NCBI RefSeq assembly: GCF_900111815.1
Contig: NZ_LT630004.1
Location: 781,671 to 845,670 of the forward strand
Reading direction: 5' to 3'
Source: Bacillus massilinigeriensis
Lineage (GTDB): Bacteria; Bacillota; Bacilli; Bacillales; Cytobacillaceae
DNA length: 64,000 nt
The position numbers and the translations under genes were made by a program. A model generated the notes under the pieces. The model worked only from the letters and a program-made list of their open reading frames with translations, was not told where the DNA came from and ran no database searches. Of the stretch, positions 42,433 to 51,619 are shown in pieces; the stretch's first letter is position 1, and every line of letters starts with the position of its first letter.

Positions 42433-42585
42433 CTATATTCCCCCAAGGGAGGATTCGCGTACATCTGCCATTTTCCGTGCTTCGGCTTCTGCGTAAGTGG
42501 TGTGGTACGGAATTCGATCAGCGTGCTTTGATACACTGTCAGCACCTTGCTGTACAAACCGTTTAGACTTGTTTCGTTTTCCCAT
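42433..42585 (-). CDS. Small protein of 50 residues, first of a two-gene unit
   Basis: A basic protein, MGKRNKSKRFVQQGADSVSK then HADRIPYHTTYAEAEARKMA. I do not recognise the family. AAGGAGGGG lies just before the ATG at 42585. It ends two bases from the DUF3813 gene. The K/R-rich start with an AEAEARK helix recalls small spore proteins, but there is no clear match. Confidence 0.65.
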   Translation of the reverse strand: MGKRNKSKRFVQQGADSVSKHADRIPYHTTYAEAEARKMADVRESSLGGI

Positions 42586-42716
42586 CCTTAACCCCTCCTT
42601 AGAATATCCGAGCGTAAATGAAGCAGCTGTCTGCCTCGTATATAGTATGTACACAAGGAAAGCAAATGATGAAAAAACTTCGCGCCTCCCGCTCCAATCA
42701 ACAGGGAAAGCGGGAT

Positions 42717-42757
42717 AAAAAAAGCCATTTTTCCCTCAAAATCGGGAGAAAAATGGC
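42717..42757 (-). terminator. Terminator of yitU (minus strand)
   Basis: GCCATTTTT-CTCCC / GGG-AAAAATGGC stem followed on the minus strand by TTTTTTT. Confidence 0.85.
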
Positions 42758-42802
42758 GATTTTGTTTGATTCAAACTTGATCTTTGAAAAGACTGCTATT
42801 TC

Positions 42803-43621
42803 TTATAGTGCCTTTAAGCTTAGTGCATCATTCAGGTAAACGCCGACACCGTCTTTTTCATTGGAGAGGGTGGTTTCATTTGCAATCGATTTGACCACGT
42901 CAATCCCGTTATCCATGGCAATCCCTCTTCCGGCATATTCGAGCATGTCGAGATCATTGTCCTCATCCCCGAATGCAATAATTCTTTCAGGCGGGATATG
43001 GAAGTATTCTGAAGCTTTTCGGAGTCCGACAGCCTTGTTCAGGCCATATTTTACAATCTCAATGACATGCCATGGAGCTGCCCAGCTGCGGTGGTCAATT
43101 ACTTCTGCATGTACTTCGGATAGATGGCTGCGAATTTTCGCCAAATCCTTTTGATCCGTATGAATCAACATACTCGTTGGCGATGTACGAAGGAATTTGC
43201 GCAAATCGCCCGTTGTCACCTCTGGGTTTCCCATTCCGAATATATCGAGGAGCTTTTCATCATGGTAATGAAAATAAACATCATCGATCACTTCTGCAAT
43301 AATATTATGAAAATCGAAAGAATCGAGCGCATCGACGATGTCCTTAGCGACATCAATAGAAAGCGGAGAGTGATGAACACCCCAATTTTGGTCAAGTGGG
43401 TGGTGGATATAAGCACCATTGAAGTTGATTATCGGTGTGTCGAGACCGAGTTCATGATAATACATTTCGCTCGACCTGAATGGTCTTCCAGTCGCAATCA
43501 TCACAACATGTCCTTCTTCTCGGGCTCTGGTGATCACTCGCTTGTTTACGTCTGAGATGGTCTTGTCATCTTTAAGCAGTGTGCCATCTAAATCTAGTGC
43601 AATCAAATGTTTTTCTGTCAT
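42803..43621 (-). CDS. yitU: HAD-family phosphatase YitU
   Basis: A 272-residue Cof-type haloacid dehalogenase phosphatase. The nucleophile motif is ALDLDGTLL (D10, D12), then ATGRPF, and the metal-binding GDEDNDLDML near the C-terminus. B. subtilis YitU dephosphorylates the riboflavin precursor 5-amino-6-ribitylamino-uracil phosphate, so the same role is likely. It lies next to yitV as in B. subtilis. Start at ATG 43621. Confidence 0.88.
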   Translation of the reverse strand: MTEKHLIALDLDGTLLKDDKTISDVNKRVITRAREEGHVVMIATGRPFRSSEMYYHELGLDTPIINFNGAYIHHPLDQNWGVHHSPLSIDVAKDIVDALDSFDFHNIIAEVIDDVYFHYHDEKLLDIFGMGNPEVTTGDLRKFLRTSPTSMLIHTDQKDLAKIRSHLSEVHAEVIDHRSWAAPWHVIEIVKYGLNKAVGLRKASEYFHIPPERIIAFGDEDNDLDMLEYAGRGIAMDNGIDVVKSIANETTLSNEKDGVGVYLNDALSLKAL

Positions 43622-43819
43622 ATTTACTCCTTCTTGTACTCTTTTTATATCAGATATGTGGTAATTCCGTGCCTATTGTTGGACGCCGGAAAAGAAATAA
43701 TAATACAATCAATTATAGGCAATTATAACAGCACTGTTTCCATGGATGATTAATATTCTACATGCTTTTTGTAAAAAAAACATGCTGTAAGCCTCATCTG
43801 CTAAGACAGGAGGGTCATC

Positions 43820-44596
43820 ATGATAGCGATTGAAAAAATAAGCATAGACAATATTCCCGTTCTCCATGTTGTGAAACAGGATAGCATCAAACAATTACTT
43901 CCTACAGTATTCTTTCTTCATGGCTTTACAAGCACAAAGGAAACAAACTTGAATTATGCCTATCTCATGGCTGAAAAAGGGTTGAGAGTGGTACTGCCTG
44001 AAGCGCTATATCATGGCGAAAGGGGTGGCGACAAAACAGACAAGGAGTTGGGCTTCTCTTTCTGGGAAATTGTTCTTAATAACATTAAGGAACTAGAATC
44101 ACTGAAGAACTACTTTACGGACAAAGGTCTCACAGATTCTGCTAAAATCGGTGTTGCGGGTACATCTATGGGTGCCATCACTACGCTGGGAGCGCTTAAG
44201 TGTTATGAGTGGATTTCCAGTGCGGTGAGCCTAATGGGGTCTCCAGCTTTCAGAAAACTGGCAGAATGGCAAATCGCAGAGACGGAAAAACTTGGTATCA
44301 GTCTTCCCTTTACGGAAGAGCAAACCGCAAGATTACTCGCTAGAATATCGGAGTATGACATTAGCCTTCACCCGGAAAAGCTATCTGGCAGACCTTTGTT
44401 ATTCTGGCATGGAAAGCTAGATTCTGTAGTTCCGTATGAAGGCGCGGAGGATTTTTTTGAGGAAGTGAAAGAGGATTATAAAAGCTTCCCTGAAAAACTC
44501 CAGTTCATTTCAGACAGTCACGCAGGTCATAAAGTCTCCAAGACAGCTATTCGACAGACTGCAGAATGGTTTGAACTTCATCTCAACAGGCAATAG
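43820..44596 (+). CDS. yitV: Alpha/beta hydrolase (esterase) YitV
   Basis: A 258-residue serine hydrolase: oxyanion region VFFLHGFTSTKE, nucleophile GTSMGA, acid HGKLDSVVPY and the catalytic histidine in SDSHAGHKV. A carboxylesterase-like activity is expected; the substrate is unknown. CAGGAGGGTCATC precedes ATG 43820. Divergent from yitU and upstream of yitW. Confidence 0.88.
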   Translation: MIAIEKISIDNIPVLHVVKQDSIKQLLPTVFFLHGFTSTKETNLNYAYLMAEKGLRVVLPEALYHGERGGDKTDKELGFSFWEIVLNNIKELESLKNYFTDKGLTDSAKIGVAGTSMGAITTLGALKCYEWISSAVSLMGSPAFRKLAEWQIAETEKLGISLPFTEEQTARLLARISEYDISLHPEKLSGRPLLFWHGKLDSVVPYEGAEDFFEEVKEDYKSFPEKLQFISDSHAGHKVSKTAIRQTAEWFELHLNRQ

Positions 44597-44665
44597 TTTT
44601 CATGACGGTGACAATAAGGTATGATTAAGTTTGCATTCTCGTACTTATGAAAGGAGCGGACAGAT

Positions 44666-44977
44666 TTGGATAGAGAAATGAAAGAAAGCATCATGGGTGC
44701 ACTGGAAATGGTGGTTGACCCTGAACTTGGCGTCGATATTGTCAATCTTGGTCTTGTTTATGATGCTGAAATGGATGAAGAGGGAAACACGACTATTACA
44801 ATGACGCTAACATCGATGGGCTGTCCTCTCGCAGGAACGATTGTTGACCAAGTGAAGCACTCATTATCTGATTTACCCGAAGTAAAAGATGTGGAAGTAA
44901 ATATTGTCTTTAACCCGCCATGGACGAAAGATATGATGTCAAGATACGCTAAAATAGCGCTTGGTGTAAGGGATTAA
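44666..44977 (+). CDS. yitW: MIP18/SufT family metal-sulfur assembly protein YitW
   Basis: A 103-residue protein of the PaaD/SufT (DUF59) family: MVVDPELGVDIVNLGLVYDA, TMTLTSMGCPLAG with the conserved cysteine, and FNPPWTKDMMSRYAK. SufT helps the maturation of iron-sulfur proteins. Starts at TTG 44666 behind AAAGGAGCGG. An ordinary Bacillus neighbour of yitV. Confidence 0.9.
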   Translation: MDREMKESIMGALEMVVDPELGVDIVNLGLVYDAEMDEEGNTTITMTLTSMGCPLAGTIVDQVKHSLSDLPEVKDVEVNIVFNPPWTKDMMSRYAKIALGVRD

Positions 44978-45002
44978 AACGTGTTTTACAAACCAATATA
45001 TT

Positions 45003-45030
45003 AAAAGCCAGCCCTCCGGGGCTGGCTTTT
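45003..45030 (+). terminator. Terminator after yitW
   Basis: AAAAGCCAGCCC / GGGCTGGCTTTT perfect 12-bp stem with a TCCG loop. Confidence 0.9.
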
Positions 45031-45068
45031 ATCATACATGCACGGATAATTGTGACAGAACTGTGTAT

Positions 45069-45111
45069 TGTGAAGTCCGTCACACCCTGGGCTGTTCTCC
45101 TATGATAGCAT
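45069..45111 (+). promoter_or_regulatory. Fnr box and promoter of narK
   Basis: TGTGA-AGTCCG-TCACA (45069-45084) is a perfect Fnr/Crp-type palindrome. A -10-like TAGCAT (45106-45111) lies 29.5 bases from its centre, the spacing of activation at -41.5; TATGAT at 45101 overlaps it. There is no good -35. Activation of narK under low oxygen by Fnr is expected, as known in B. subtilis. Confidence 0.85.
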
Positions 45112-45172
45112 GATTTCAACAAGGAATCCTAAAAAAACATTTTAAAAAAATATAAGATCAGGGGGAAACATC

Positions 45173-46465
45173 ATGCCCAGAATTATGAGTTGGAATCCAG
45201 AGGATACGAAGTTTTGGGAAGCGGAGGGGAGGAAACATGCACAGCGAAATCTTTGGATCTCCGTCCCGTCTTTGATGATAGCTTTTATTATTTGGCAAAT
45301 TTGGTCGGTTGTCGCCATACGGCTTAATGATATCGGATTTACTTTTTCACAGGAGCAATTGTTTACACTCGCAGCACTTCCAGGCCTTGTCGGGGCAACA
45401 TTAAGGTTCTTTTATACGTTTGGAACAGGAGCTTTCGGAGGGAAGAATTGGACAGTTTTTTCCACGGGAATCCTTTTAGTCCCAGCGCTGGGAATCGGCT
45501 TTGCTGTGCAAAATCCTGATACTCCCTATTGGGTAATGGCTCTTCTTGCCGCATTATGTGGACTTGGCGGCGGTAATTTCTCTTCTTCCACAGCTAATAT
45601 CAGCATGTTCTTTCCGAAAAGGGAGAAGGGGACAGCTCTTGGAATAAACGGTGGCCTTGGAAACATGGGAGTTTCTGTTGTTCAGTTTATTACACCTCTC
45701 GTCATTGCCTCAAGTACGTTTGCATTTATTGGCGGCAGCAGTGAAGGGCAAATAATGAAAGATGGAACAGAAATTTGGCTACAAAATGCTGCCTTTGTCT
45801 GGGTCATTCCCATCATTATCTTAACGATAGCTGCCTATTTCGGAATGGATAATCTTCCGGGAGCGAAACAATCTGTTCAGGAACAATTTATCATCGTAAA
45901 AAGAAAGCATACTTGGATTATGACAGTATTGTATGTGGCTACTTTCGGTTCTTTTATCGGTTATGCCGCAGCTTTCCCGCTATTGCTAAAGTCGCTGTTC
46001 CCAGAGCATATAGGGTTAGCTTTCTTAGGAGCTTTCCTAGCAGCTGCTGCACGCCCTGTAGGAGGGTGGATTTCTGATAAATGGGGCGGTACAAGAGTTA
46101 CTTGTATGACGTTTATTATCATGGCAATTGGTGCGCTTTGCGTCATATACTTCTCACAAGAAATGAATTTTGCAGGCTTTTTAGCTTCATTCCTGCTCCT
46201 TTTCATTGCTTCTGGAATTGGTTCAGGTTCCACTTTTCAAATGATTCCGGATATTTTCCCTGCGAAAGAAGCAGCTCCGGTACTTGGATTTTCTGCAGCT
46301 TTTGCGGCTTACGGCTCCTTTTTTATCCCTAAGCTGTTCGGCTGGAGTACTGCGAATACAGGGACACCGATTAACGCGCTTTATTTCTTCATTGCATTAT
46401 ATGTGGTTTCATTTGGGTTGAACTGGTACTACTATCAAAGGGAAAGTGCAGAAATGAAGCTTTAA
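45173..46465 (+). CDS. narK: Nitrate/nitrite transporter NarK
   Basis: A 430-residue, 12-span transporter of the NNP family in the major facilitator superfamily. The nitrate signature GGGNFSSSTANISMFFPKRE (about 126-145) and GLGNMGVSVVQ are clear. It takes up nitrate or exports nitrite. ATG 45173 follows GGGGGAAACATC. It faces fnr across a shared terminator, whereas in B. subtilis narK and fnr are codirectional. A perfect Fnr box lies 90 bases upstream. Confidence 0.9.
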   Translation: MPRIMSWNPEDTKFWEAEGRKHAQRNLWISVPSLMIAFIIWQIWSVVAIRLNDIGFTFSQEQLFTLAALPGLVGATLRFFYTFGTGAFGGKNWTVFSTGILLVPALGIGFAVQNPDTPYWVMALLAALCGLGGGNFSSSTANISMFFPKREKGTALGINGGLGNMGVSVVQFITPLVIASSTFAFIGGSSEGQIMKDGTEIWLQNAAFVWVIPIIILTIAAYFGMDNLPGAKQSVQEQFIIVKRKHTWIMTVLYVATFGSFIGYAAAFPLLLKSLFPEHIGLAFLGAFLAAAARPVGGWISDKWGGTRVTCMTFIIMAIGALCVIYFSQEMNFAGFLASFLLLFIASGIGSGSTFQMIPDIFPAKEAAPVLGFSAAFAAYGSFFIPKLFGWSTANTGTPINALYFFIALYVVSFGLNWYYYQRESAEMKL

Positions 46466-46475
46466 GAAGACGTGA

Positions 46476-46510
46476 AAAAGGAAGGAGTACAAAAAGTATT
46501 CCTTCCTTTT
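46476..46510. terminator. Bidirectional terminator between narK and fnr
   Basis: AAAAGGAAGGA-TAC / GTA-TCCTTCCTTTT stem with a short loop, between converging genes. Confidence 0.8.
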
Positions 46511-46511
46511 C

Positions 46512-47210
46512 CTATTCGATGCTGCAAAAGACAGCAGGGCAATTTTCACAGCCTATTTCATCTTTCAAATATTGAAGATCATGGACAGTGATTTTGCTTT
46601 TTTTGATGGATATTATCTTATTTTTTTTCAGTTCATTGAGAATCCGGTTAGTGCTTTCACGGGTAGTCCCGCAAAAGTTTGCCAGATCTTGATTTGTGAG
46701 AGGAAGGTCAATTAGGGTGCCGTCTTTTTTCTTTACTCCATAACTGTTCGTCATGCGAATCAGCGTGGAAAAAAGGGCGCCTTTTTTTCCATTCAGAACA
46801 AGGTCTCGGAACTTTGTTTGAGTTTTTCTAAAGTGATCGCTCATCCATTTCATAAATTCAAATGCAAGAGAAGGGTTGTGAAGAATCTCTTTTTCAATCA
46901 CACTTTTCTTGATTGCAACAATTTCTCCATCTTCCAGTGCAAGTGCACTCAGTAAGTATTTTGGGGAATCGGTAAACAATGTTAATTCGCCACATAAATC
47001 GTTCTCTCCGCAAATTCTTAAGGCAAGCTCTCTCCCGTCCTTTGTCACTTTGCTGATCTGTATTTTTCCTGAAAGGATGAGATAAAGTTCTTCCGCTTCC
47101 ATTCCTTCTTGGAATAAATAGCTTCCTTTTTTGGTGCGGATTGTTCGATCGGAAAAACGGATTAGTTCTTTTATTTCAATGGATCGGGTTGGTTTATTTT
47201 TATAAGTCAT
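46512..47210 (-). CDS. fnr: Anaerobic regulator Fnr
   Basis: A 232-residue Crp/Fnr-family activator. It has a cyclic-nucleotide-like sensor domain, a helix-turn-helix (TNQDLANFCGTTRESTNRIL) and a C-terminal Cys triad C221-x2-C224-x4-C229. That spacing and an aspartate at residue 136 match the iron-sulfur site of Bacillus Fnr, so it should sense oxygen through a [4Fe-4S] cluster. ATG 47210 follows AGAAGGAGG. The start further upstream (47327) is less likely. Its likely target is the narK box. Confidence 0.9.
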   Translation of the reverse strand: MTYKNKPTRSIEIKELIRFSDRTIRTKKGSYLFQEGMEAEELYLILSGKIQISKVTKDGRELALRICGENDLCGELTLFTDSPKYLLSALALEDGEIVAIKKSVIEKEILHNPSLAFEFMKWMSDHFRKTQTKFRDLVLNGKKGALFSTLIRMTNSYGVKKKDGTLIDLPLTNQDLANFCGTTRESTNRILNELKKNKIISIKKSKITVHDLQYLKDEIGCENCPAVFCSIE

Positions 47211-47578
47211 ATTCATCCTCCTTCTTCGGAGTAATACTCTTTCACATATTAACATGAGCATAGTGTTAATTATGATGCGTCTTGATTCTGTTGAAAATTT
47301 GTCACTTTTAAACAGTAATCTGTTCACATTTTTGTTACAGATAAGACGGAAAATAAGGAAGATACTTAAAAGACTTCAAGATTTTACGAAAGAAATGTGT
47401 AGTGTTTATGTCAAGTTTGCAAACTTTAGGGTATAGGATTGAATGTAAAAGTTTTTTTCTTTTTCTATAGTATGATAGACGAAAATGTTTTTATCAAGTG
47501 TGAGAAGATTAACTGAATATCTCATTTATTACTGTTACAATATAGGTTAACGAACTTCTTTAATTGGAGTTGATGTTG
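47211..47578. other. Divergent intergenic region between fnr and moaA
   Basis: This 368-base AT-rich gap holds the two promoters. ATTAACA (47248-47254) and TGTTAAT (47264-47270) form an inverted repeat near fnr. No perfect TGTGA-N6-TCACA box is present, and I see no Moco riboswitch. A TACAAT at about 47537 could serve moaA but no clear -35 is found. A frame on the plus strand (47254-47436) is not convincing. Confidence 0.6.
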
Positions 47579-48595
47579 GTGGAAAAAAAACATATCAAAG
47601 ATAAATTGGACAGGCCGCTTCGTGACTTGCGTATTTCTGTTATTGACCGTTGCAATTTCCGATGCAAGTATTGCATGCCTGCTGAAATTTTCGGTCCGGA
47701 TTTTAAATTCCTCCCACGTGAAGAATTGCTTAGTTATGAAGAGATTGAGCGGATTGCACGCATTTTTGTTAGGCTTGGTGTTGAAAAGATACGATTGACT
47801 GGCGGGGAGCCGCTGTTAAGGAAAGATATGCCTGTGCTGATTAAAATGTTATCTTCCATTGAAGGGCTTTCTGATATTGCGTTGACAACAAATGGAGTTC
47901 TGCTTCCTAAGCTTGCAAGGCAGCTTGCAGAGGCTGGGCTAAAGAGGGTAAACGTAAGCCTTGATAGTCTCAATGATGAATTATTCGGAGAGATTAATGG
48001 CAGGAATGTCGGCGTTGCTCCTGTATTACAAGGAATCAAAGCAGCGAAAGAAGCAGGTTTAGGCGTGAAGATTAATATGGTCGTGAAAAAAGGTTTAAAT
48101 GACCAAGAAATACTTCCAATGGCAAGCTTTTGTAAAAAGGAAGAAATTGAACTCAGGTTCATTGAGTTCATGGATGTTGGAAGTACAAATGGTTGGAAAA
48201 TGGATGATGTTGTGACAAAGAAATCGATTTTTGAACTTGTGAATAGCGAATACGATTTAGAAGAGACAGAGCCAGCTTATTTTGGAGAGGTTGCCCGCCG
48301 CTATCGCTATAAAGGATCCGATGTTCATGTAGGATTTATATCCTCTGTTTCGGAGTCATTTTGTTCAAGCTGCACAAGGGCGCGGCTTTCAGCGAACGGA
48401 CAGATTTTCACTTGCCTGTTCAATGGAAACGGACTGGACATTCGTGATTTTATGCGGGACGGTGCGAAAGATGAAGAAATCAAGGATAGGATAATTTCTA
48501 TTTGGAATCATCGTTCAGATCGGTACTCTGATGAAAGAACAGCAGAGACAATCGCGAATAGGAAAAAAATTGAAATGTCTTATATCGGTGGCTAA
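47579..48595 (+). CDS. moaA: GTP 3',8-cyclase MoaA
   Basis: A 338-residue radical SAM enzyme, first step of molybdenum cofactor synthesis. The N-terminal cluster motif is C25-x3-C29-x2-C32 ([10 protein letters not shown]); the C-terminal cluster motif [18 protein letters not shown] holds two of the three cysteines close together; the end GG is required. GTG 47579 is preferred because GGAGTTGAT, a long match to the ribosome, ends a few bases upstream; ATG 47573 and TTG 47576 are alternatives. It opens the Mo-cofactor block. Confidence 0.93.
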   Translation: MEKKHIKDKLDRPLRDLRISVIDRCNFRCKYCMPAEIFGPDFKFLPREELLSYEEIERIARIFVRLGVEKIRLTGGEPLLRKDMPVLIKMLSSIEGLSDIALTTNGVLLPKLARQLAEAGLKRVNVSLDSLNDELFGEINGRNVGVAPVLQGIKAAKEAGLGVKINMVVKKGLNDQEILPMASFCKKEEIELRFIEFMDVGSTNGWKMDDVVTKKSIFELVNSEYDLEETEPAYFGEVARRYRYKGSDVHVGFISSVSESFCSSCTRARLSANGQIFTCLFNGNGLDIRDFMRDGAKDEEIKDRIISIWNHRSDRYSDERTAETIANRKKIEMSYIGG

Positions 48596-48626
48596 GGTCC
48601 TGGGCGAAAAAGCTCTGGACCTTTTT
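48594..48626 (+). terminator. Terminator after moaA
   Basis: AAGGTCC-T-GGGC / GCTC-T-GGACCTT stem with a GAAAAA loop and TTTTT tail, overlapping the moaA stop. Confidence 0.78.
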
Positions 48627-48718
48627 GCTTCATTTCGTTCTGATGTTTCCAACTGGCTCTCCAAAGGGTAAAGACCATTAAAGAAAATTATCATGACTAA
48701 ATTCAGATGGAGATTGCC

Positions 48719-50236
48719 ATGTTAAAAAGAAGAGTAGAGTTTATGTTTGTGCCAATATTATTGCTTTCCCTATATATTATGCTATTCACCTATTTCAGCT
48801 TCGAATGGAAGCTGTTTTTTTCCTGTGTTTATTCGGGAATTATCCTGTTCAGTATTTTTTCGCTTTTGCTCGAGAACAGGAGTCCTAATGAAACACTCGT
48901 GTGGATGTATGTTTTGATATTTTTCCCGGTCCTTGGCTATGGGTTTTATTTATTTTCAGGTCAGCTATATTTGAAAGGGTACCTTTTCAAAAACAAGCGG
49001 TCGTCGGCAAGGGCAGAATGGGAAAGAATGATGAGGAAGGAAGTAGAGCCAGACCTATCTTTCCTGAAAGATAATCAGCTCTGCTTCGCTAAGTTTGCCA
49101 AAAATACATCACTTACCCCAATCACTATTGGCTCATGTTCTACAGTACTTCGCAATGGAGAAGAGACTTTCGCTGACATTATGGACAGGATTGAAAAAGC
49201 AGAGAATTTTATCCATATCGAATATTATATATTTCGATCTGACAGGCTTGGAAGATTAATGATAGAGCGCTTGATTTCTAAGGCGAAGGAAGGAGTGGAA
49301 GTGCTGTTCATTTATGATGCAGCAGGAAGTCTTAAGTTCCACTCAAAGGACACAAAAAAAATGGAAGAGTCAGGGATAAGGGTTTACCCGTTTTCTCCGC
49401 TAAAATATGGTTTCTTTAACCAAAAATTCAATTTCAGGAATCACCGTAAAATTATTATTATAGATGGAGAAGTTGGATTCGTTGGCGGGCTGAATGTCGG
49501 GATGGAGTATCTTGGACTTGATGAGAATATCGGTTATTGGCGTGATACTCATCTTCTTCTAGAAGGTGAAGCTGTCTATTCACTTCACAATGTTTTTCTT
49601 CTCGATTGGGAGTATGTCAGCGGCGAGAAAGTGATGGAAAGCCATCGCGCTGATAAGGAAAGATCCGTTGTTCCTGACGATTTGCAGGATGGTGCAATCC
49701 AGGTTGTGGCGAGCGGGCCAGATACCCAGCAGGGAATTATGAGCGATCTCTATTTCACCTTGATGTCGTGTGCAAAGCAATCGATCTGGATTGCAACGCC
49801 ATACTTTATTCCGGATGAAGCGATTAGAACAGCGTTAAGAACCGCAGCAGCTAAAGGAATCCAAGTTAGGGTGCTTGTACCTGAAAAAAATGACAGCTTC
49901 TTGACGCAATATGCAAGTGAATCTTACTTCTCTGAGCTGCTTCGATATGGAGTGGAAATATACTCCTACAAAAAAGGTTTTTTACATCAAAAAGTAGTTA
50001 TAGTGGACGGAAATCTTGCCTCGGTCGGTACCGCGAACATGGATATGAGGAGTTTCCATCTTAATTTTGAAGTGAATGTATTCTTATATGGATGCCCCTC
50101 CATACAAGACCTGGTTGACGACTTTGAAGAGGACATTACGGAAAGCAATAAGATTGGAGCAGTGGAGCATTACAAACGAGGATTTGGACAAAAAATAAAA
50201 GAGTCAGTAGCAAGACTTTTTTCTGGAGTGCTATGA
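48719..50236 (+). CDS. cls: Cardiolipin synthase
   Basis: A 505-residue membrane enzyme that makes cardiolipin from two phosphatidylglycerols. Two hydrophobic segments lie at the N-terminus, then two phospholipase D domains with HxKxxxxD motifs (NHRKIIIIDG and LHQKVVIVDG). ATG 48719 has GGAG 6 bases upstream. It sits between moaA and moeA with its own spacing, not obviously related to the cofactor genes. B. subtilis has paralogues elsewhere. Confidence 0.9.
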   Translation: MLKRRVEFMFVPILLLSLYIMLFTYFSFEWKLFFSCVYSGIILFSIFSLLLENRSPNETLVWMYVLIFFPVLGYGFYLFSGQLYLKGYLFKNKRSSARAEWERMMRKEVEPDLSFLKDNQLCFAKFAKNTSLTPITIGSCSTVLRNGEETFADIMDRIEKAENFIHIEYYIFRSDRLGRLMIERLISKAKEGVEVLFIYDAAGSLKFHSKDTKKMEESGIRVYPFSPLKYGFFNQKFNFRNHRKIIIIDGEVGFVGGLNVGMEYLGLDENIGYWRDTHLLLEGEAVYSLHNVFLLDWEYVSGEKVMESHRADKERSVVPDDLQDGAIQVVASGPDTQQGIMSDLYFTLMSCAKQSIWIATPYFIPDEAIRTALRTAAAKGIQVRVLVPEKNDSFLTQYASESYFSELLRYGVEIYSYKKGFLHQKVVIVDGNLASVGTANMDMRSFHLNFEVNVFLYGCPSIQDLVDDFEEDITESNKIGAVEHYKRGFGQKIKESVARLFSGVL

Positions 50237-50353
50237 AAAACGACAAATCCGTCACAATAAATTCCTAGTGAGGTTTGTCATCTCTGCCTGTTTCCTATAC
50301 GCTTATAGGTGTAAGAATACGTATGAAAAATATCGTGAAGAGGAGTTGAAAGG

Positions 50354-51619
50354 ATGCTTGAAAAAAGGATTCCGATACAGATCGGGGAAGCCGTTAAAAG
50401 GGTGATGAATTATTATCAAAATGGCAAGACGGAGTATATCTCTATCATGGATAGCGCAGGCAGGTACCTCTCAGAGGATCTAGTTGCAACAAGTGATGTG
50501 CCGCATTTCGATAGAGCTCCTTATGATGGGTTTGCCATACGGGCAGAGGATACAGCAACTGCTTCTCAATCTAATCCAATATCTTTCAAGGTGATAGACA
50601 GTATCGGAGCGGGAATGGTATCAGCCAAAAAGCTCGGCCCTTTTCAGGCTGTGAGAATCATGACAGGAGCTCAGATGCCGGAAGGCTCTGATGCGGTAGT
50701 AATGCTAGAACTTGCGAAGACGGATGCAAACGGCGATAATGCGACAATGACAGTGAAGAGGGTACATAGAAAAGGCGAGAATGTCTCCTATCAAGGGGAG
50801 GATGCAAAGAAGGGTCAAGTGCTAGTTGAAAAAGGGACATACATTAATCCAGGGGTACAGGCAATGCTTGCTACCTTTGGATATGCGAACGTTCCTGTAG
50901 CTCGTAAACCGGTAGTTGGGCTGTATGCAACAGGAACAGAGCTTTTGGGAGTGGGCGATGAACTTGAACCTGGAAAGATCCGCAACAGCAATTCTTATAT
51001 GATTGCTGCTCAAATCAAACGGGCAGGAGCCGATGTCCGTTATTTTGGACAGCTTCGTGATGAGTTTGATACATGTTTCCAAGCGGTAAAGGAAGCGATC
51101 GAGGAAGTGGACTTATTCATCACCACAGGAGGCGTTTCAGTCGGCGATTATGATTACTTGCCGGAGATATACAAGAAGCTTGAAGCAGAAGTTCTTTTTA
51201 ACAAAGTGGCGATGAGACCGGGGAGTGTTACGACAGTAGCCCAGCTGGGAGGCAAGCTGCTTTTTGGTCTATCGGGGAATCCCTCTGCTTGTTATGTTGG
51301 GTTCGAGCTATTCGCAAGACCTGCTATCAGAACAATGCTTTTCAGTGAAACGCCACATCTGAGGAAAGAAAGTGCGGTGCTCGAAACTGATTTTCCAAAA
51401 GCAAACCCATTTACCCGTTTTGTAAGAAGCTCCGTGAGAATTGATTCTGGAAAGCTTGTTGTTAAGCCTAGCGGCAAGGATAAATCGAATATTATTATGA
51501 GTCTTGCCGGAGCAAATTCGCTTATGATACTACCTGGTGGATCGAGAGGCTTTGAAAAAGGAACACAAGTCGATGTACTTCTCTTGGAAGATCAGGTTGG
51601 AAGTAAATGGCCATGGTAA
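50354..51619 (+). CDS. moeA: Molybdopterin molybdotransferase MoeA
   Basis: A 421-residue enzyme that inserts molybdate into adenylated molybdopterin. It shows FDRAPYDGFAIRAEDT, MTGAQMPEGSDAVVMLE, and the MoCF domain with TTGGVSVGDYDY and GLSGNPSACYVGFE. GAAGAGGAGTTGAAAGG precedes ATG 50354. It overlaps mobB by 13 bases, so the two form an operon. Confidence 0.94.
   Translation: MLEKRIPIQIGEAVKRVMNYYQNGKTEYISIMDSAGRYLSEDLVATSDVPHFDRAPYDGFAIRAEDTATASQSNPISFKVIDSIGAGMVSAKKLGPFQAVRIMTGAQMPEGSDAVVMLELAKTDANGDNATMTVKRVHRKGENVSYQGEDAKKGQVLVEKGTYINPGVQAMLATFGYANVPVARKPVVGLYATGTELLGVGDELEPGKIRNSNSYMIAAQIKRAGADVRYFGQLRDEFDTCFQAVKEAIEEVDLFITTGGVSVGDYDYLPEIYKKLEAEVLFNKVAMRPGSVTTVAQLGGKLLFGLSGNPSACYVGFELFARPAIRTMLFSETPHLRKESAVLETDFPKANPFTRFVRSSVRIDSGKLVVKPSGKDKSNIIMSLAGANSLMILPGGSRGFEKGTQVDVLLLEDQVGSKWPW

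Noticed and set aside
47254-47436. 60-codon frame upstream of moaA
   Set aside because: AT-rich, no good ribosome binding site, lies in the fnr-moaA promoter region.
47471-47578. Moco riboswitch before moaA
   Set aside because: The leader is short and AT-rich and lacks the conserved stems.
50240-50284. Terminator after cls
   Set aside because: The GACAAA...TTTGTC stem is interrupted and lacks a T-tract, so it is too weak to call.
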